DNA of 64,000 nucleotides from Campylobacter sp. RM6914 (GTDB lineage Bacteria; Campylobacterota; Campylobacteria; Campylobacterales; Campylobacteraceae): NCBI RefSeq assembly GCF_004803835.1, contig NZ_CP012545.1, positions 558,001 to 622,000 of the forward strand, read 5' to 3'. Shown piece by piece: positions 8,966 to 17,907 of this stretch (position 1 is its first letter; each line of letters starts with the position of its first letter). The notes under the pieces were generated by a model. It saw only the letters and a program-made list of their open reading frames with translations, ran no database searches and was not told where the DNA came from. The position numbers and the translations under genes were made by a program.

Positions 8966-10069
8966 TTGATAGTTTTTGATAGGCGTATTTTAACACATTT
9001 TGACTTTTTGCAGCCTTTGTTTATACTTCCGATTATCGTGCTTTCATATGTTTTAGTATCTGAGGCAAATGCCGTTTTAGCAAATAAACAGCTTGTTTAT
9101 TTTGGTGTCGGCGGCTTGGCTTTTATGTTTTTTTTCTTACTACCAATTAGAAGGCTTGAGTGGCTTATACCGGCGCTTTACTGGGTAAATATCTTACTTT
9201 TGCTTTCGGTTGATATATTTGGCGTAAGTAAGCTTGGTGCAAGAAGATGGCTTGAAATCCCTTTCGTGCACTTTACTATACAACCTTCGGAAATAATGAA
9301 ACCGGCATTTTTATTAATGCTTGCATATCTTATAAAAAAACGACCGCCGGGTGAAAACGGCTATAATTTAAAAGAGTTTTTTAGACTTAGTTTTTATATA
9401 ATTTTGCCCTTTGTTTTGATAATGAAAGAGCCCGATCTTGGCACGGCTCTTGTGCTTTTACTGGTTGGTTACGCAGTGCTTTTTGTTATCGGTGTGGATA
9501 AGAAAATTTGGATAAGTATAGCCGTGATAATAGGTGTTAGCGCTCCGATACTTTATGAAAATTTACATGATTATCAAAAAAAGCGCATAACCGACTTTTT
9601 ATCGGAAAAGCCCAGCTATCACGTTCAACAAAGTATAATCGCGATCGGAAGCGGTGGCTTAAAAGGCAAACCAAAAGATGAAGCCACTCAGACGCATTTT
9701 AAATTTTTACCCATTGCAACCAGTGATTTTATATTTGCTTATAATATCGAGCGTTTTGGGTTTTACGGCGCACTCGGACTTCTTGGGACTTATGGGCTTT
9801 TGATCTTTCATCTTTTGAGCTTAAACTACATGCTTAAAAAGGATTATTTTACACAAGTGGTGACGACGGGGATCGCGGTTTTGATATTTATATATGTAGG
9901 GGTTAATATCTCGATGACTATCGGCTACGCCCCTGTAGTCGGCGTTCCATTGCCATTTTTTAGTTACGGCGGCAGTAGTTTTATAACATTTATGGTGCTA
10001 TTTGGTATACTTCAAAATTTACTGACTTTTAGGTTTGACTTTACGAGGAATTTTATAAAGATAAAGTAG
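8966..10069 (+). CDS. rodA: Rod shape-determining protein RodA (SEDS peptidoglycan polymerase)
   Basis: Multi-pass membrane glycosyltransferase that polymerises peptidoglycan with a class B PBP during elongation. The 367 residues are mostly transmembrane helices with SEDS marks: RRWLEIPFVHFTIQPSEIMKP, KEPDLGTALVLLL (catalytic Asp region), and GVPLPFFSYGGSSF near the C-terminus. Start is TTG 8966: a stop codon directly precedes it in frame, no ATG is near, and an AAGG lies about 9 bases upstream. It is divergent from the pseudouridine synthase across a 49-base gap. The length suits RodA/MrdB; FtsW is less likely. Confidence 0.9.
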   Translation: MIVFDRRILTHFDFLQPLFILPIIVLSYVLVSEANAVLANKQLVYFGVGGLAFMFFFLLPIRRLEWLIPALYWVNILLLLSVDIFGVSKLGARRWLEIPFVHFTIQPSEIMKPAFLLMLAYLIKKRPPGENGYNLKEFFRLSFYIILPFVLIMKEPDLGTALVLLLVGYAVLFVIGVDKKIWISIAVIIGVSAPILYENLHDYQKKRITDFLSEKPSYHVQQSIIAIGSGGLKGKPKDEATQTHFKFLPIATSDFIFAYNIERFGFYGALGLLGTYGLLIFHLLSLNYMLKKDYFTQVVTTGIAVLIFIYVGVNISMTIGYAPVVGVPLPFFSYGGSSFITFMVLFGILQNLLTFRFDFTRNFIKIK

Positions 10070-10072
10070 GGC

Positions 10073-10095
10073 GCCTACTATAAATTTAAGTAGGC
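10073..10095. terminator. Bidirectional terminator hairpin between rodA and the PhnA-like gene
   Basis: GCCTACT at 10073-10079 pairs perfectly with AGTAGGC at 10089-10095 around an A/T-rich 9-base loop. T-rich DNA follows on the plus side, and the minus side reads into TATAGTAGGC. It sits between two convergent genes, right after the rodA stop. Confidence 0.65.
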
Positions 10096-10103
10096 ATTTG
10101 TTG

Positions 10104-10313
10104 TTATGCTTTCTTTAGAAATTCTGTTTTAAGCACTATAACGCCCATTTTATCGATCTTGCCCTCGATCTCTGTGTCTTTGTTTGTCAGTTTAATATTT
10201 TTTACAAGAGTACCTCTTTTAAGTGTTGTACCGGCACCTTTTACCTTAAGATCTTTGATCAAAGTTACGCTATCTCCTGCGTTTAGCTCTGTTCCGTTTG
10301 CATCTTTTGCCAT
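10104..10313 (-). CDS. PhnA/YjdM C-terminal domain protein (zinc-ribbon half absent)
   Basis: The 69 residues match the C-terminal beta-barrel part of the PhnA/YjdM family: DANGTELNAGDSVTLIKDLKVKG, GTTLKRGTLVKNIKLT, IVLKTEFLKKA. The usual N-terminal four-cysteine zinc ribbon is absent and there is no Cys in the protein. Despite the old name alkylphosphonate protein, a phosphonate role is not supported; the function is unknown. ATG follows a strong AAAGGAGAAAAT. Single gene between two hairpins. Confidence 0.8.
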   Translation of the reverse strand: MAKDANGTELNAGDSVTLIKDLKVKGAGTTLKRGTLVKNIKLTNKDTEIEGKIDKMGVIVLKTEFLKKA

Positions 10314-10434
10314 ATTTTCTCCTTTAAAATTTAAATAATTTTAGCTAAAAAAGTTTAAAATTTAAAGCGTGTATTGTTTAAAAGGGTATTAAGACAACCA
10401 TGAGTCGTTAAATTTAAGAGTAAAAAACAATTAG

Positions 10435-10454
10435 CGGCGAGTAATTTCTCGCCG
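10435..10454 (-). terminator. Terminator hairpin downstream of ychF
   Basis: CGGCGAG (10435-10441) pairs perfectly with CTCGCCG (10448-10454) around a 6-base loop. Reading minus, the stem is followed within a few bases by a run of T (TTGTTTTTT); reading plus it is followed directly by TTTTT. The rest of the gap 10314-10505 is A/T-rich with no supported gene. Confidence 0.75.
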
Positions 10455-10505
10455 TTTTTGTGCTGTGTTTTAAATTTGAGAATTTGTGATTGAGATTTAA
10501 CAAGC

Positions 10506-11609
10506 TTATACGTTAAATCTAAAGTGCATAACATCTCCGTCGGCAACGACATAGTCCTTGCCTTCAAGTCGCATTTTACCGGCTTCTTTAGCTCCGTTTT
10601 CGCCGCCACACGATATGAAGTCGTCATAGCTTATAACCTCGGCTCTAATGAACCCTCTTTCAAAGTCGTTATGTATGACGCTTGCGGCTTTTGGGGCTTT
10701 CCAGCCGTTTGTGATCGTCCAGGCTCGAACTTCAACCACTCCGGCAGTAAAGTAGCTGATCAAATTTAGCTTGGCAAAGCTTGTGCGGATTATCTTTTCA
10801 AGACCGCTTTCTTGTGCTCCAAGCGAAGCCAAAAACTCATGCGCCTCATCATCATCCATACCCACAAGCTCTTCTTCTATCTTTGCGCATAGTTTGATAA
10901 CCTCGTGATCAGAGCTCTTGGCAAAATCTTTTAGTGCTTTTACGTATTGGTTATCTTCTGCGATACCGTCTTCATCGACATTTGCGCCATAAATCACCTC
11001 TTTGGCACTAAGTAGTCTTAGTTCTTTATTTAAATTTATAAAAGCCTCATCTTCGCGTTTTTCAAAGCTACTAGCACTTTTGCCTTCGTTTAGATGGTTT
11101 AGAAGTTCATTTGCTAGAGCAAGAGTTTCTTTAGCACCTTTTGCATTTGCTTTGGCTTCACGAGTTAGGCGTTCGCATTTTTTATTTAGTTGTTCTATGT
11201 CGGCTAGTATCAACTCGGTTTGAATGATCTCTATATCTCTTATAGGATCAACTACGCCTTCAACGTGCGTGATATTTTCATCATCAAAGCAACGCACAAT
11301 ATGCAGTATAACCTCGGTCTCTCTGATGTTTGATAGAAATTTGTTTCCTAGCCCTTCGCCTGTGCTTGCACCTTTAACAAGACCCGCGATATCAACAAAT
11401 TCGATAGTTGAGTATTGTATGCGATTTGGATTTACTATCTTTGCAAGCTCGTTTAGCCTTTTATCAGGCACAGCCACTACGGCTTTGTTTGGCTCTATAG
11501 TGCAAAACGGATAGTTGGCGCTTTGGGCATTTTGTGCTTTTGTTAGTGCATTAAAAGTGGTTGATTTACCAACATTTGGAAGTCCTACGATACCTACGCT
11601 TAATCCCAT
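10506..11609 (-). CDS. ychF: Redox-regulated ribosome-binding ATPase YchF (Obg-family)
   Basis: P-loop NTPase of the Obg group that binds ribosomes and, in characterised members, prefers ATP. The 367 residues show G1 (GLPNVGKST), YPFCTIEPN, the G3 region (FVDIAGLVKGAS), a central coiled coil (LNKKCERLTREAKANAKG), and a C-terminal TGS domain (YFTAGVVEVRAWTI, ending MHFRFNV). Length and order are canonical. pepA lies directly upstream, its stop sharing one base with this start. Confidence 0.96.
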   Translation of the reverse strand: MGLSVGIVGLPNVGKSTTFNALTKAQNAQSANYPFCTIEPNKAVVAVPDKRLNELAKIVNPNRIQYSTIEFVDIAGLVKGASTGEGLGNKFLSNIRETEVILHIVRCFDDENITHVEGVVDPIRDIEIIQTELILADIEQLNKKCERLTREAKANAKGAKETLALANELLNHLNEGKSASSFEKREDEAFINLNKELRLLSAKEVIYGANVDEDGIAEDNQYVKALKDFAKSSDHEVIKLCAKIEEELVGMDDDEAHEFLASLGAQESGLEKIIRTSFAKLNLISYFTAGVVEVRAWTITNGWKAPKAASVIHNDFERGFIRAEVISYDDFISCGGENGAKEAGKMRLEGKDYVVADGDVMHFRFNV

Positions 11610-13060
11610 TACAGCTCCTTTGCCATGGCGTTTAGATAGTATAAATTCATTCTTACTCCGGCACCAGTAGCGCCTGATTGGTTATAGCCCCAGGCTTTTT
11701 CGGTATATGCGGGACCTGCGATATCTTGGTGTATCCAGATATCTTTATACTCATCTTTGATAAATTTATCTAAGAAAATGCCTGCCGTTATAGCTCCGCC
11801 GTATCTACTTGAAGCCGTGTTGCTTATATCTGCTATCTGGCTTTTTACAAGTTCTCTTAGATGTGGGTTAAATTCTAGCACCGTGGTTAACTCACCGCTT
11901 GCTTTACTTTTTGTCTTAAATTCGTGCTTTAGCTCCTCGTTGTTGCCCATTATTGCACTAGTGTATTCGCCAAGTCCTACTACGCAAGCACCTGTTAAAG
12001 TAGCCATATCTATAAGCAAATCAGGCTTTAAGTCTTGTGCAAAACTTAGACAGTCGGCTAAAACCAAACGACCCTCGGCATCGGTGTTGCGCACTTCGAT
12101 AGTCACGCCAGAGCGTGAGATAAGCACGTCGTCCGGCTTGTAAGCGTTACCGCCTATCATATTTTCCGTAGCACCAAGTATCGCATGAATTTCAAAAGGC
12201 AAATTTAGCTCGCTCGCTCCTTTTATGATACCCATAGCAGCAGCAGCTCCGCTCTTATCCGACTTCATTGTTAGCATATAGTCAGCCGGTTTTAAGCTAA
12301 GTCCGCCACTATCGTAAGTAAGCCCTTTGCCTACAAATACTATGCGTTTTTTAGCGTCTTTTGGTTTGTAAGTAAGATGTATTAGGCGAGGAGGATTTGC
12401 CGAGGCGCGATTTACCGCTAAAAAGGCATTCATCTTCTCTTTTTCTAAAAATTTCTCATCGTATACTTTGCAAGTTACGTTTTTTAGCTCTTTTGCAAGA
12501 TCCTTGGCATCTTTTGCCATTTTTAAAGGAGTGTAAATTTCAGGAATTTCGTTTACGATATCTTTGCTGAAATTTGTTGCACTTGCTATTATTTCACCTT
12601 GTTTTACCCCTTTTTTGGCTTTGTCAAGGTCGATTTTTACGTCATTTAGCTCTTGGGTTGAGATTATCACTTCTTCTAATGAAACTGGTTTATTTTTACT
12701 TTTGTATTTATTAAACTCATAACTTCCAAGCAAAAAACCTTCTACTATACTTTGTATACTTAATCTATCGCAACCTACGTGATAGCTTGCTACTTTTAGA
12801 CTTTTTATCTTTAAATTTTTAATTGCGCCATAAGCTTTTGACGCACCAAGTCTTAGTTCGTCTGCTTCGAGTTTTGGTATGCCTACGTAAATTGTATTTG
12901 AAGATTGAACAAGTTGCGCTCCCTCTCCGTCAAATCCCAAAAATTCAAAAGCTTCTTTATCTTTTATAAATTTATTTTCAAAATTTTTATCTATTATAAA
13001 AACCAACTCACAGTCAGCTTTTACGCTACCGATGTTTTTATCGGTTATTTGAAATTTCAT
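11609..13060 (-). CDS. pepA: Leucyl (cytosol) aminopeptidase, M17 family
   Basis: Two-metal aminopeptidase that removes N-terminal residues from peptides in the cytoplasm. The 483 residues have a variable N-terminal domain and a C-terminal catalytic domain with KGLTYDSGGLSLKP (catalytic Lys and metal Asp), MKSDKSGAAA, and the signature NTDAEGRLVLADCL with catalytic Arg and metal Glu. It overlaps dedA upstream by 23 bases and abuts ychF downstream, so dedA-pepA-ychF is likely one transcript. Confidence 0.95.
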   Translation of the reverse strand: MKFQITDKNIGSVKADCELVFIIDKNFENKFIKDKEAFEFLGFDGEGAQLVQSSNTIYVGIPKLEADELRLGASKAYGAIKNLKIKSLKVASYHVGCDRLSIQSIVEGFLLGSYEFNKYKSKNKPVSLEEVIISTQELNDVKIDLDKAKKGVKQGEIIASATNFSKDIVNEIPEIYTPLKMAKDAKDLAKELKNVTCKVYDEKFLEKEKMNAFLAVNRASANPPRLIHLTYKPKDAKKRIVFVGKGLTYDSGGLSLKPADYMLTMKSDKSGAAAAMGIIKGASELNLPFEIHAILGATENMIGGNAYKPDDVLISRSGVTIEVRNTDAEGRLVLADCLSFAQDLKPDLLIDMATLTGACVVGLGEYTSAIMGNNEELKHEFKTKSKASGELTTVLEFNPHLRELVKSQIADISNTASSRYGGAITAGIFLDKFIKDEYKDIWIHQDIAGPAYTEKAWGYNQSGATGAGVRMNLYYLNAMAKEL

Positions 13061-13655
13061 CTCTTCTGTTTTTCCTTTCTTTTAAAATTTTATTTTCTAT
13101 GCTTCTAAAACCAAAAAACAAAGCAGCCAAAAATGCACCTATAAGCGGTATGGCAACATACCAGTGCGCTTCGATGATGTTTATCGTATCCCAAATGGCT
13201 TGTCCAAACACCCAAGCTAAAAGTATCGTGATCGCAGCCCAGCACCAGCCACTTATTAAATTTATAAATGCGTATTTTTTAGCGCTATATCTAGTTAGTC
13301 CGATACTCATCGGGATTATTACACGAAATCCATACATGTAGCGTTGGATAAAGATAATAGGCCAGCCGTATTTTTTAAGCATGATATGCGCTATGGCAAA
13401 TTTCCTCCGCTGAGCGACTAATTTTTTAGCTATGTATTTTTTATTGTACCTGCCTAGATAAAAGTAAATTTGATCTCCGACAAAAGCTCCTATACCTGCT
13501 ACAAATATAGCCAAAGCCACATCCACATGACCTTCGTGTGCTAGTATACCACCTAAAATAAGAGCTAGTTCCCCTTCCATAATGCACCAAAAAAACAATA
13601 TAATATAAGCGTATTGATGGTAGTTTAACATTAAATTTTTTAATGTCTCTTCCAT
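13038..13655 (-). CDS. DedA-family membrane protein
   Basis: Multi-pass inner membrane protein of the DedA/VTT family, whose members include undecaprenyl-phosphate transporters and proteins important for membrane homeostasis. The 205 residues carry the family core: EGELALILGGILAHEG, FVGDQIYFYLGRYNKK, RYMYGFRVIIPMSIGLT (conserved Arg and Gly), and late hydrophobic helices. A Lys/Arg-rich tail follows (KILKERKNRRDEISNNR). The substrate cannot be told. One base separates it from apt. Confidence 0.88.
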   Translation of the reverse strand: MEETLKNLMLNYHQYAYIILFFWCIMEGELALILGGILAHEGHVDVALAIFVAGIGAFVGDQIYFYLGRYNKKYIAKKLVAQRRKFAIAHIMLKKYGWPIIFIQRYMYGFRVIIPMSIGLTRYSAKKYAFINLISGWCWAAITILLAWVFGQAIWDTINIIEAHWYVAIPLIGAFLAALFFGFRSIENKILKERKNRRDEISNNR

Positions 13656-13656
13656 C

Positions 13657-14205
13657 TCACAACTCCAATACGCTGTAAATTTTGGTTAAATTTTTTAGAT
13701 TGTTACTCCCGCCAAGCTCTTTTAGATCTATTAAAAAACAGGCTTCAATGCAGGTTGCATTTGTTTGATTTATAAGCTCTACAGAGGCTTTTGCAGTGCC
13801 TCCGGTGGCTATTAGATCGTCTATTAAAAGAACTTTTGCATTTTGTTTTTCTCTAAAGGCATCGATGTGAATTTGCACTTCATCAACGCCGTATTCAAGT
13901 GAGTATTTTTGAGAGATCGTGATATAGGGCAGTTTTTTAGGTTTTCGTATCGGAACAAAAGGCAGCCTTAGTCTTGCTGCAAGCGCCGCGCCAAATATAA
14001 ACCCTCTCGACTCTATCCCTGCGATAAAATCAATCTCCATCTCGCCGTATCTTGCAACCAGGTGGTCTATTAAAAAGTTAAATGCTTCTTTGTCGTTTAA
14101 AAGCGTGGTTATATCGCGAAACACGATACCGGGCTTTGGAAAGTCATGCACTTGGCGGATGGAGTTTAGTAAATACTCTTTTTGTTCTAAATTTAGTTCT
14201 TTCAT
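13657..14205 (-). CDS. apt: Adenine phosphoribosyltransferase
   Basis: Purine salvage: adenine plus PRPP gives AMP. The 182-residue protein starts [13 protein letters not shown] at ATG 14205, preceded by AAGGATCAAG; an upstream in-frame ATG at 14265 would lie inside the neighbouring membrane-protein gene and lacks a ribosome site. Motifs: [30 protein letters not shown], and the PRPP loop [14 protein letters not shown]. It lies in a rpiB - membrane protein - apt - dedA order known from C. jejuni. Confidence 0.95.
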   Translation of the reverse strand: MKELNLEQKEYLLNSIRQVHDFPKPGIVFRDITTLLNDKEAFNFLIDHLVARYGEMEIDFIAGIESRGFIFGAALAARLRLPFVPIRKPKKLPYITISQKYSLEYGVDEVQIHIDAFREKQNAKVLLIDDLIATGGTAKASVELINQTNATCIEACFLIDLKELGGSNNLKNLTKIYSVLEL

Positions 14206-14230
14206 CTTGATCCTTAAAAATTTATGATAT

Positions 14231-14563
14231 TTATAGCAATGCTTCGATCTTGCCTTCAAGCTCACGAATTCTGCCGCGAAGTTTGTCGTTTTCTAAGCGG
14301 TATTGCGAATTTCTCGTTCTAAGTGAAGTTACATCGTTTTTGCTTTTGTTTAGTTCGTCTGTTAGTATGTCGATATTTCCAAGGCTTCGTTGAAGTTGGA
14401 TTTGTAGTTTTCGTATAACGATCTCTGTGTCCTGGAGGTTGTTTTTCATAAAATCTTTTGTGACGCGCTCTTTTTTTAGCAAGGTTTTAAAGTAAAAAAC
14501 CATAACTGCTAAATATATACACGCACATATCAAGCAGGTAAGAAATATCCACTCGGTTATCAT
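14231..14563 (-). CDS. Small membrane-anchored coiled-coil protein
   Basis: No enzyme family recognised. One N-terminal transmembrane helix (about residues 6-26, [21 protein letters not shown]), then a charged coiled coil to the end ([28 protein letters not shown]...). This is a type of bitopic protein seen at the same place, between rpiB and apt, in C. jejuni. Overlaps the rpiB end by 4 bases (ATGA type), so the two are co-translated. Function unknown. Confidence 0.75.
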   Translation of the reverse strand: MITEWIFLTCLICACIYLAVMVFYFKTLLKKERVTKDFMKNNLQDTEIVIRKLQIQLQRSLGNIDILTDELNKSKNDVTSLRTRNSQYRLENDKLRGRIRELEGKIEALL

Positions 14564-15009
14564 GAATTTTCCTTTTGCGGTTCTATCTTTTTAACTCTTC
14601 TTTCGTGTCTTCCGCCTTCAAATTCGGTGTTTAGAAAGACTTTTATCATATCTAGTGCAACTCCTGTGCCTATAGTTCTAGCTCCCATTGCGATGACGTT
14701 TGCGTCGTTATGCTGTCTTGCTAGGCGAGCAGTAAATTCATCATGGCAAAGTGCGCAACGTATGTTTGCGTGGCGATTTGCTGCGATTGATATGCCGATA
14801 CCTGTTCCGCATATTAAAATTCCATAGCAGTTATCATCTAAATTTTTTGCCATTTTGTGAGAAAAGTCAGGATAATCAACACTTGTAGTAGCGTCGTCTG
14901 TACCAAGGTCGATGATCTCGTAACCGATGTTTGAAAGTGAGTTTTTAAGCTCTTTTTTTAGTCCAAAACCTGCATGATCACTAGCGATAAAAATTTTGTC
15001 TATTTGCAT
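14560..15009 (-). CDS. rpiB: Ribose-5-phosphate isomerase B
   Basis: Interconverts ribose 5-phosphate and ribulose 5-phosphate in the pentose phosphate pathway. The 149-residue RpiB/LacAB-type protein has IFIASDHAGFGLKKEL, TTSVDYPDFSHKMA, GILICGTGIGISIAANR and the catalytic ALCHDEFTARLARQHNDANV with its Cys and His. First gene of the unit running to ychF; the 65 bases upstream may carry its promoter. Confidence 0.95.
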   Translation of the reverse strand: MQIDKIFIASDHAGFGLKKELKNSLSNIGYEIIDLGTDDATTSVDYPDFSHKMAKNLDDNCYGILICGTGIGISIAANRHANIRCALCHDEFTARLARQHNDANVIAMGARTIGTGVALDMIKVFLNTEFEGGRHERRVKKIEPQKENS

Positions 15010-15074
15010 GAGTATTCCGTTTGATTTAAAATTTCAAGATTATATCGCAAATAGCATTAAACTAAAATTCAATC

Positions 15075-15716
15075 TCAAAGCATGGAACGAAGTAGCTTAA
15101 AAATATAAGTTATAGGTGCAAAAAACTGCTCTTTAAACGGTGATATTAATATCACAACAAGTATAATAAAGCCGTATTTTTCAAGGCTTGTTATCAAATT
15201 TGCCATGCTGCTAAGTCTAAAAGATCTTAAAGCGTATTCTAATGCCTTTGATCCGTCAAGTGGCGGGATCGGATAGAGATTAAAAAGCCCTAAGAATAAA
15301 TTTATAGCAAGAAAAGTGTAGATAAATTTAGCTTCCGCAAATCCAAAATTTAAAAATTTTAGCACAAAAAATGCAAATGCCGCTAGGATAAAGTTGTATG
15401 CTATGCCAGCAAGAGCAACTATGATAGCGCCTTTATGGCCACCGTTTCTCATAACGGTGGTAAGATTAACGGGGACTGGTTTAGCCCATCCTAGTACAAA
15501 ACCGCTTGTTAGATAAAGTGCCGCAGGGATGATTATCGTGCCAAACATATCAATGTGACGGATAGGGTTTATACTTAGGCGATTTTGATTTTTAGCGGCC
15601 ATATCGCCAAATTTATAAGCCGCTAGGCCATGGGCTATCTCATGACCTACAATGGCTATGACTAGGCAGATTACTATGGTTAAAATTTCAACTATGTTTA
15701 TATTAGTGAAGTCCAT
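15075..15716 (-). CDS. Site-2 protease family (M50) membrane metallopeptidase
   Basis: Membrane-embedded zinc protease with the HExxH motif in GHEIAHGLAAYKFGD (about residues 24-38) and the third metal-ligand motif NLYPIPPLDGSKAL (about 151-164). Five to six hydrophobic helices, 213 residues. It belongs to the short group of M50 proteins without a PDZ domain, so it is not RseP itself. It overlaps the end of the signal peptidase gene by 14 bases. Substrate unknown. Confidence 0.9.
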   Translation of the reverse strand: MDFTNINIVEILTIVICLVIAIVGHEIAHGLAAYKFGDMAAKNQNRLSINPIRHIDMFGTIIIPAALYLTSGFVLGWAKPVPVNLTTVMRNGGHKGAIIVALAGIAYNFILAAFAFFVLKFLNFGFAEAKFIYTFLAINLFLGLFNLYPIPPLDGSKALEYALRSFRLSSMANLITSLEKYGFIILVVILISPFKEQFFAPITYIFKLLRSML

Positions 15717-16563
15717 CTACTTCATTCTCTTTTAGTGCAAAATTTATAAATTTATCGTCGTTTTGTACCGTATCGACAAATCTTCCTATGCGCTCCCATC
15801 TTATGCGATAGTCGCCATCCCAGCTAAAGTAAATAAACCAAGGCTTACCAACTATATGCTCATATCTTACGCTTCCCCAAAATCTACTATCATTTGAGTG
15901 ATCGCGGTTATCTCCCATCATAAAATACTCATCTTTTGGCACTTTAAAGTAAAATGCGTTAAAGCCGTATTTGTCATTTGGTGCTAGAGAGCTTACTCTT
16001 AGCGGTTTCATGGCTAGTTTGCCTGCATTTAGGTAATAAATCATTTGCTCAAACATATTTACGTTTTCATCATAGTGAACACCGCTAAATTTATAAGGTT
16101 CTTTAACAAAGAGTTTGCCATCAAGCTCTACTATGTCGTTTTGATCGTAATTTGCTCTTATATACTCATCGCCTTCATGCGGTCGCAAAAAAGTTTGTTT
16201 TTCACTAAAGACGACTTCGTCTTCGCCGATCGCAAAATTTCTTTTAACATAGTGAATTTTATCATCGTAAGGATAGCGGAAAACAACGATATCACCACGT
16301 TTTGGGCCATCGGCTGTGATTAGATGTCCGTTGCCGTTTAGCTCAGGCATGACTTTTACTTCAAGCCAAGGAATTCTAGGCGTAGGAATCCCGTAGCTAA
16401 ATTTTTTAACAAATAAATGATCGCCTATCAAAAGTGTATTTTTCATAGATCCAGACGGTATAACAAACGCCTGTGCTACAAAAAATATAACTAATAATAC
16501 GATTATAACAGTACCTGTCCAGCTACTTGAAAAATCGTATAATTTACCTAAAAATTTCTTCAT
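15703..16563 (-). CDS. lepB: Signal peptidase I (leader peptidase)
   Basis: Cleaves signal peptides of exported proteins at the inner membrane. N-terminal anchor (TGTVIIVLLVIFFVAQAFVI) followed directly by the catalytic serine motif IPSGSMKNTLLIGDHLFV, the catalytic lysine region (DDKIHYVKRNFAIGEDEV), and the late family box YFMMGDNRDHSNDSRFWGSV. All catalytic residues are present. 286 residues, typical for epsilonproteobacteria. folD lies 12 bases upstream and the M50 gene overlaps downstream. Confidence 0.96.
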   Translation of the reverse strand: MKKFLGKLYDFSSSWTGTVIIVLLVIFFVAQAFVIPSGSMKNTLLIGDHLFVKKFSYGIPTPRIPWLEVKVMPELNGNGHLITADGPKRGDIVVFRYPYDDKIHYVKRNFAIGEDEVVFSEKQTFLRPHEGDEYIRANYDQNDIVELDGKLFVKEPYKFSGVHYDENVNMFEQMIYYLNAGKLAMKPLRVSSLAPNDKYGFNAFYFKVPKDEYFMMGDNRDHSNDSRFWGSVRYEHIVGKPWFIYFSWDGDYRIRWERIGRFVDTVQNDDKFINFALKENEVDGLH

Positions 16564-16575
16564 TATCTTCTTTCT

Positions 16576-17439
16576 TTAAAAATTTAATCCTAATTTTTTT
16601 GCGCGATTTTTAGCTGAGATTATAGTGTTGTTTAAAAGCATAGCTATTGTCATTGGTCCAACGCCTCCAGGAACCGGCGTGATAAAACTACATTTTGAAG
16701 CAACCCCGTCAAAGTCCACATCTCCAACAAGTCTTCCGTCATCAAGGCGGTTTATACCCACATCAACGACTATCGCCCCCTCTTTAACCATGTCCGCGGT
16801 TACAAAATAAGGCTTTCCGATGGCCGCCACGATAAGGTCTGCACCAGCACAAATTTCTTTTAAATTTTTAGTCTTGCTGTGAGTTACTGTAACTGTAGCA
16901 GACGCGTTTAAAAGTAAATTTGCCATAGGTTTGCCGACTATATTGCTTCGTCCGATAACAACGGCGTTTAGTCCAGCTACATCTATGTTATACTCTTTTA
17001 AGATTCTCATGATACCAAATGGAGTGCACGGCGCAAAACCATCAAGTCCGCTAACGAGTTTTCCGACATTTATGGCATGAAAACCGTCTACATCTTTTTC
17101 AGGGCGGATCGCTTCAAGGACGCTATTTGTATCTATGTGTTTTGGAAGGGGAAGTTGGACTAAAATCCCATCAACGCTATCGTCTAAATTTAAAACATTT
17201 ATAAGTGCTAAAAGCTCGCTTTGACTTGTGCTTTGCGGAAGTCTGTGTATTATAGAGCCGATACCTGCAGCTATACAAGCCTTTTCTTTTGATGCTACGT
17301 AAGTTTGACTAGCCTTATCTTCTCCGACTAATATCACTGCAAGAGCCGGCTCAACGCCTGCTGTTTTTAGTTTGCTAGCTTCTGTGGCAACTTCCTGTTT
17401 TACTTTTGCACTAACGGCTTTTCCGTCCAAAATGGTCAT
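16576..17439 (-). CDS. folD: Bifunctional methylenetetrahydrofolate dehydrogenase/cyclohydrolase
   Basis: Interconverts 5,10-methylene-, methenyl- and 10-formyl-tetrahydrofolate for one-carbon supply. Conserved features: the catalytic YVASKEKAC (Lys), [26 protein letters not shown], the NADP-binding [17 protein letters not shown], and [15 protein letters not shown]. 287 residues. Divergent from the cytochrome c gene; the 84-base region between them must hold both promoters. It heads the folD-lepB-M50 unit. Confidence 0.97.
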   Translation of the reverse strand: MTILDGKAVSAKVKQEVATEASKLKTAGVEPALAVILVGEDKASQTYVASKEKACIAAGIGSIIHRLPQSTSQSELLALINVLNLDDSVDGILVQLPLPKHIDTNSVLEAIRPEKDVDGFHAINVGKLVSGLDGFAPCTPFGIMRILKEYNIDVAGLNAVVIGRSNIVGKPMANLLLNASATVTVTHSKTKNLKEICAGADLIVAAIGKPYFVTADMVKEGAIVVDVGINRLDDGRLVGDVDFDGVASKCSFITPVPGGVGPMTIAMLLNNTIISAKNRAKKLGLNF

Positions 17440-17523
17440 TTTTTACCTCGCTTAAATGCTATTTTAATCACAAAAATTGTATCATATCCAAAAATTTATT
17501 AAAATTTAAAAAACGGAAGGTAG

Positions 17524-17907
17524 ATGAGAGTATTTTTTTTATTTTTTTTGATTTTATTTTCGGTATATGGAGCCGACTTTATAACTAAAAAAGAATACGC
17601 AAAAATGCTATACTCAAACCCTCGCGGCATAGGTTGCGATAAGTGTCACGGAGCTAACGCCCAAGGTAGCGTGATATCAAAATTTAAACAAAAGAGTAAA
17701 GATAGCGAAAAGTTTGTTGATGCAGAGCTAAGAGCTCCTGCGATAAATAATGTAAGCTATGAGGTATTTGAGCGGGCTTTAGAAGAGCCAAAAGGCATGA
17801 TGCCAAGCTACTTTTTGACCGAAGAAGAGAGTTTGATACTATATGAATACATCACAAATTTAAAAGAAGAAAGTAAAAAAACTAAATCAAAAGGAAAGAA
17901 AAAATGA
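17524..17907 (+). CDS. Periplasmic monoheme cytochrome c
   Basis: Signal peptide ([17 protein letters not shown]) followed by one class I heme-binding motif CDKCH at about residues 39-43 and a likely Met axial ligand in [11 protein letters not shown]. Residues after about 110 form a Lys-rich tail. It is read just before hemL with a 4-base overlap, as in C. jejuni (cytochrome-hemL-atpZ). Electron partner unknown. Confidence 0.9.
   Translation: MRVFFLFFLILFSVYGADFITKKEYAKMLYSNPRGIGCDKCHGANAQGSVISKFKQKSKDSEKFVDAELRAPAINNVSYEVFERALEEPKGMMPSYFLTEEESLILYEYITNLKEESKKTKSKGKKK

Noticed and set aside
10355-10627. A 90-codon open frame on the minus strand across the end of ychF
   Set aside because: It lies in the wrong frame over the well-supported ychF C-terminus and runs through a terminator hairpin; the amino acid pattern fits no family.
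13657-14265. Longer start of apt at 14265
   Set aside because: The extra 20 residues overlap the upstream gene and lack a ribosome site; ATG 14205 has AAGGA in place and gives the usual 182 residues.
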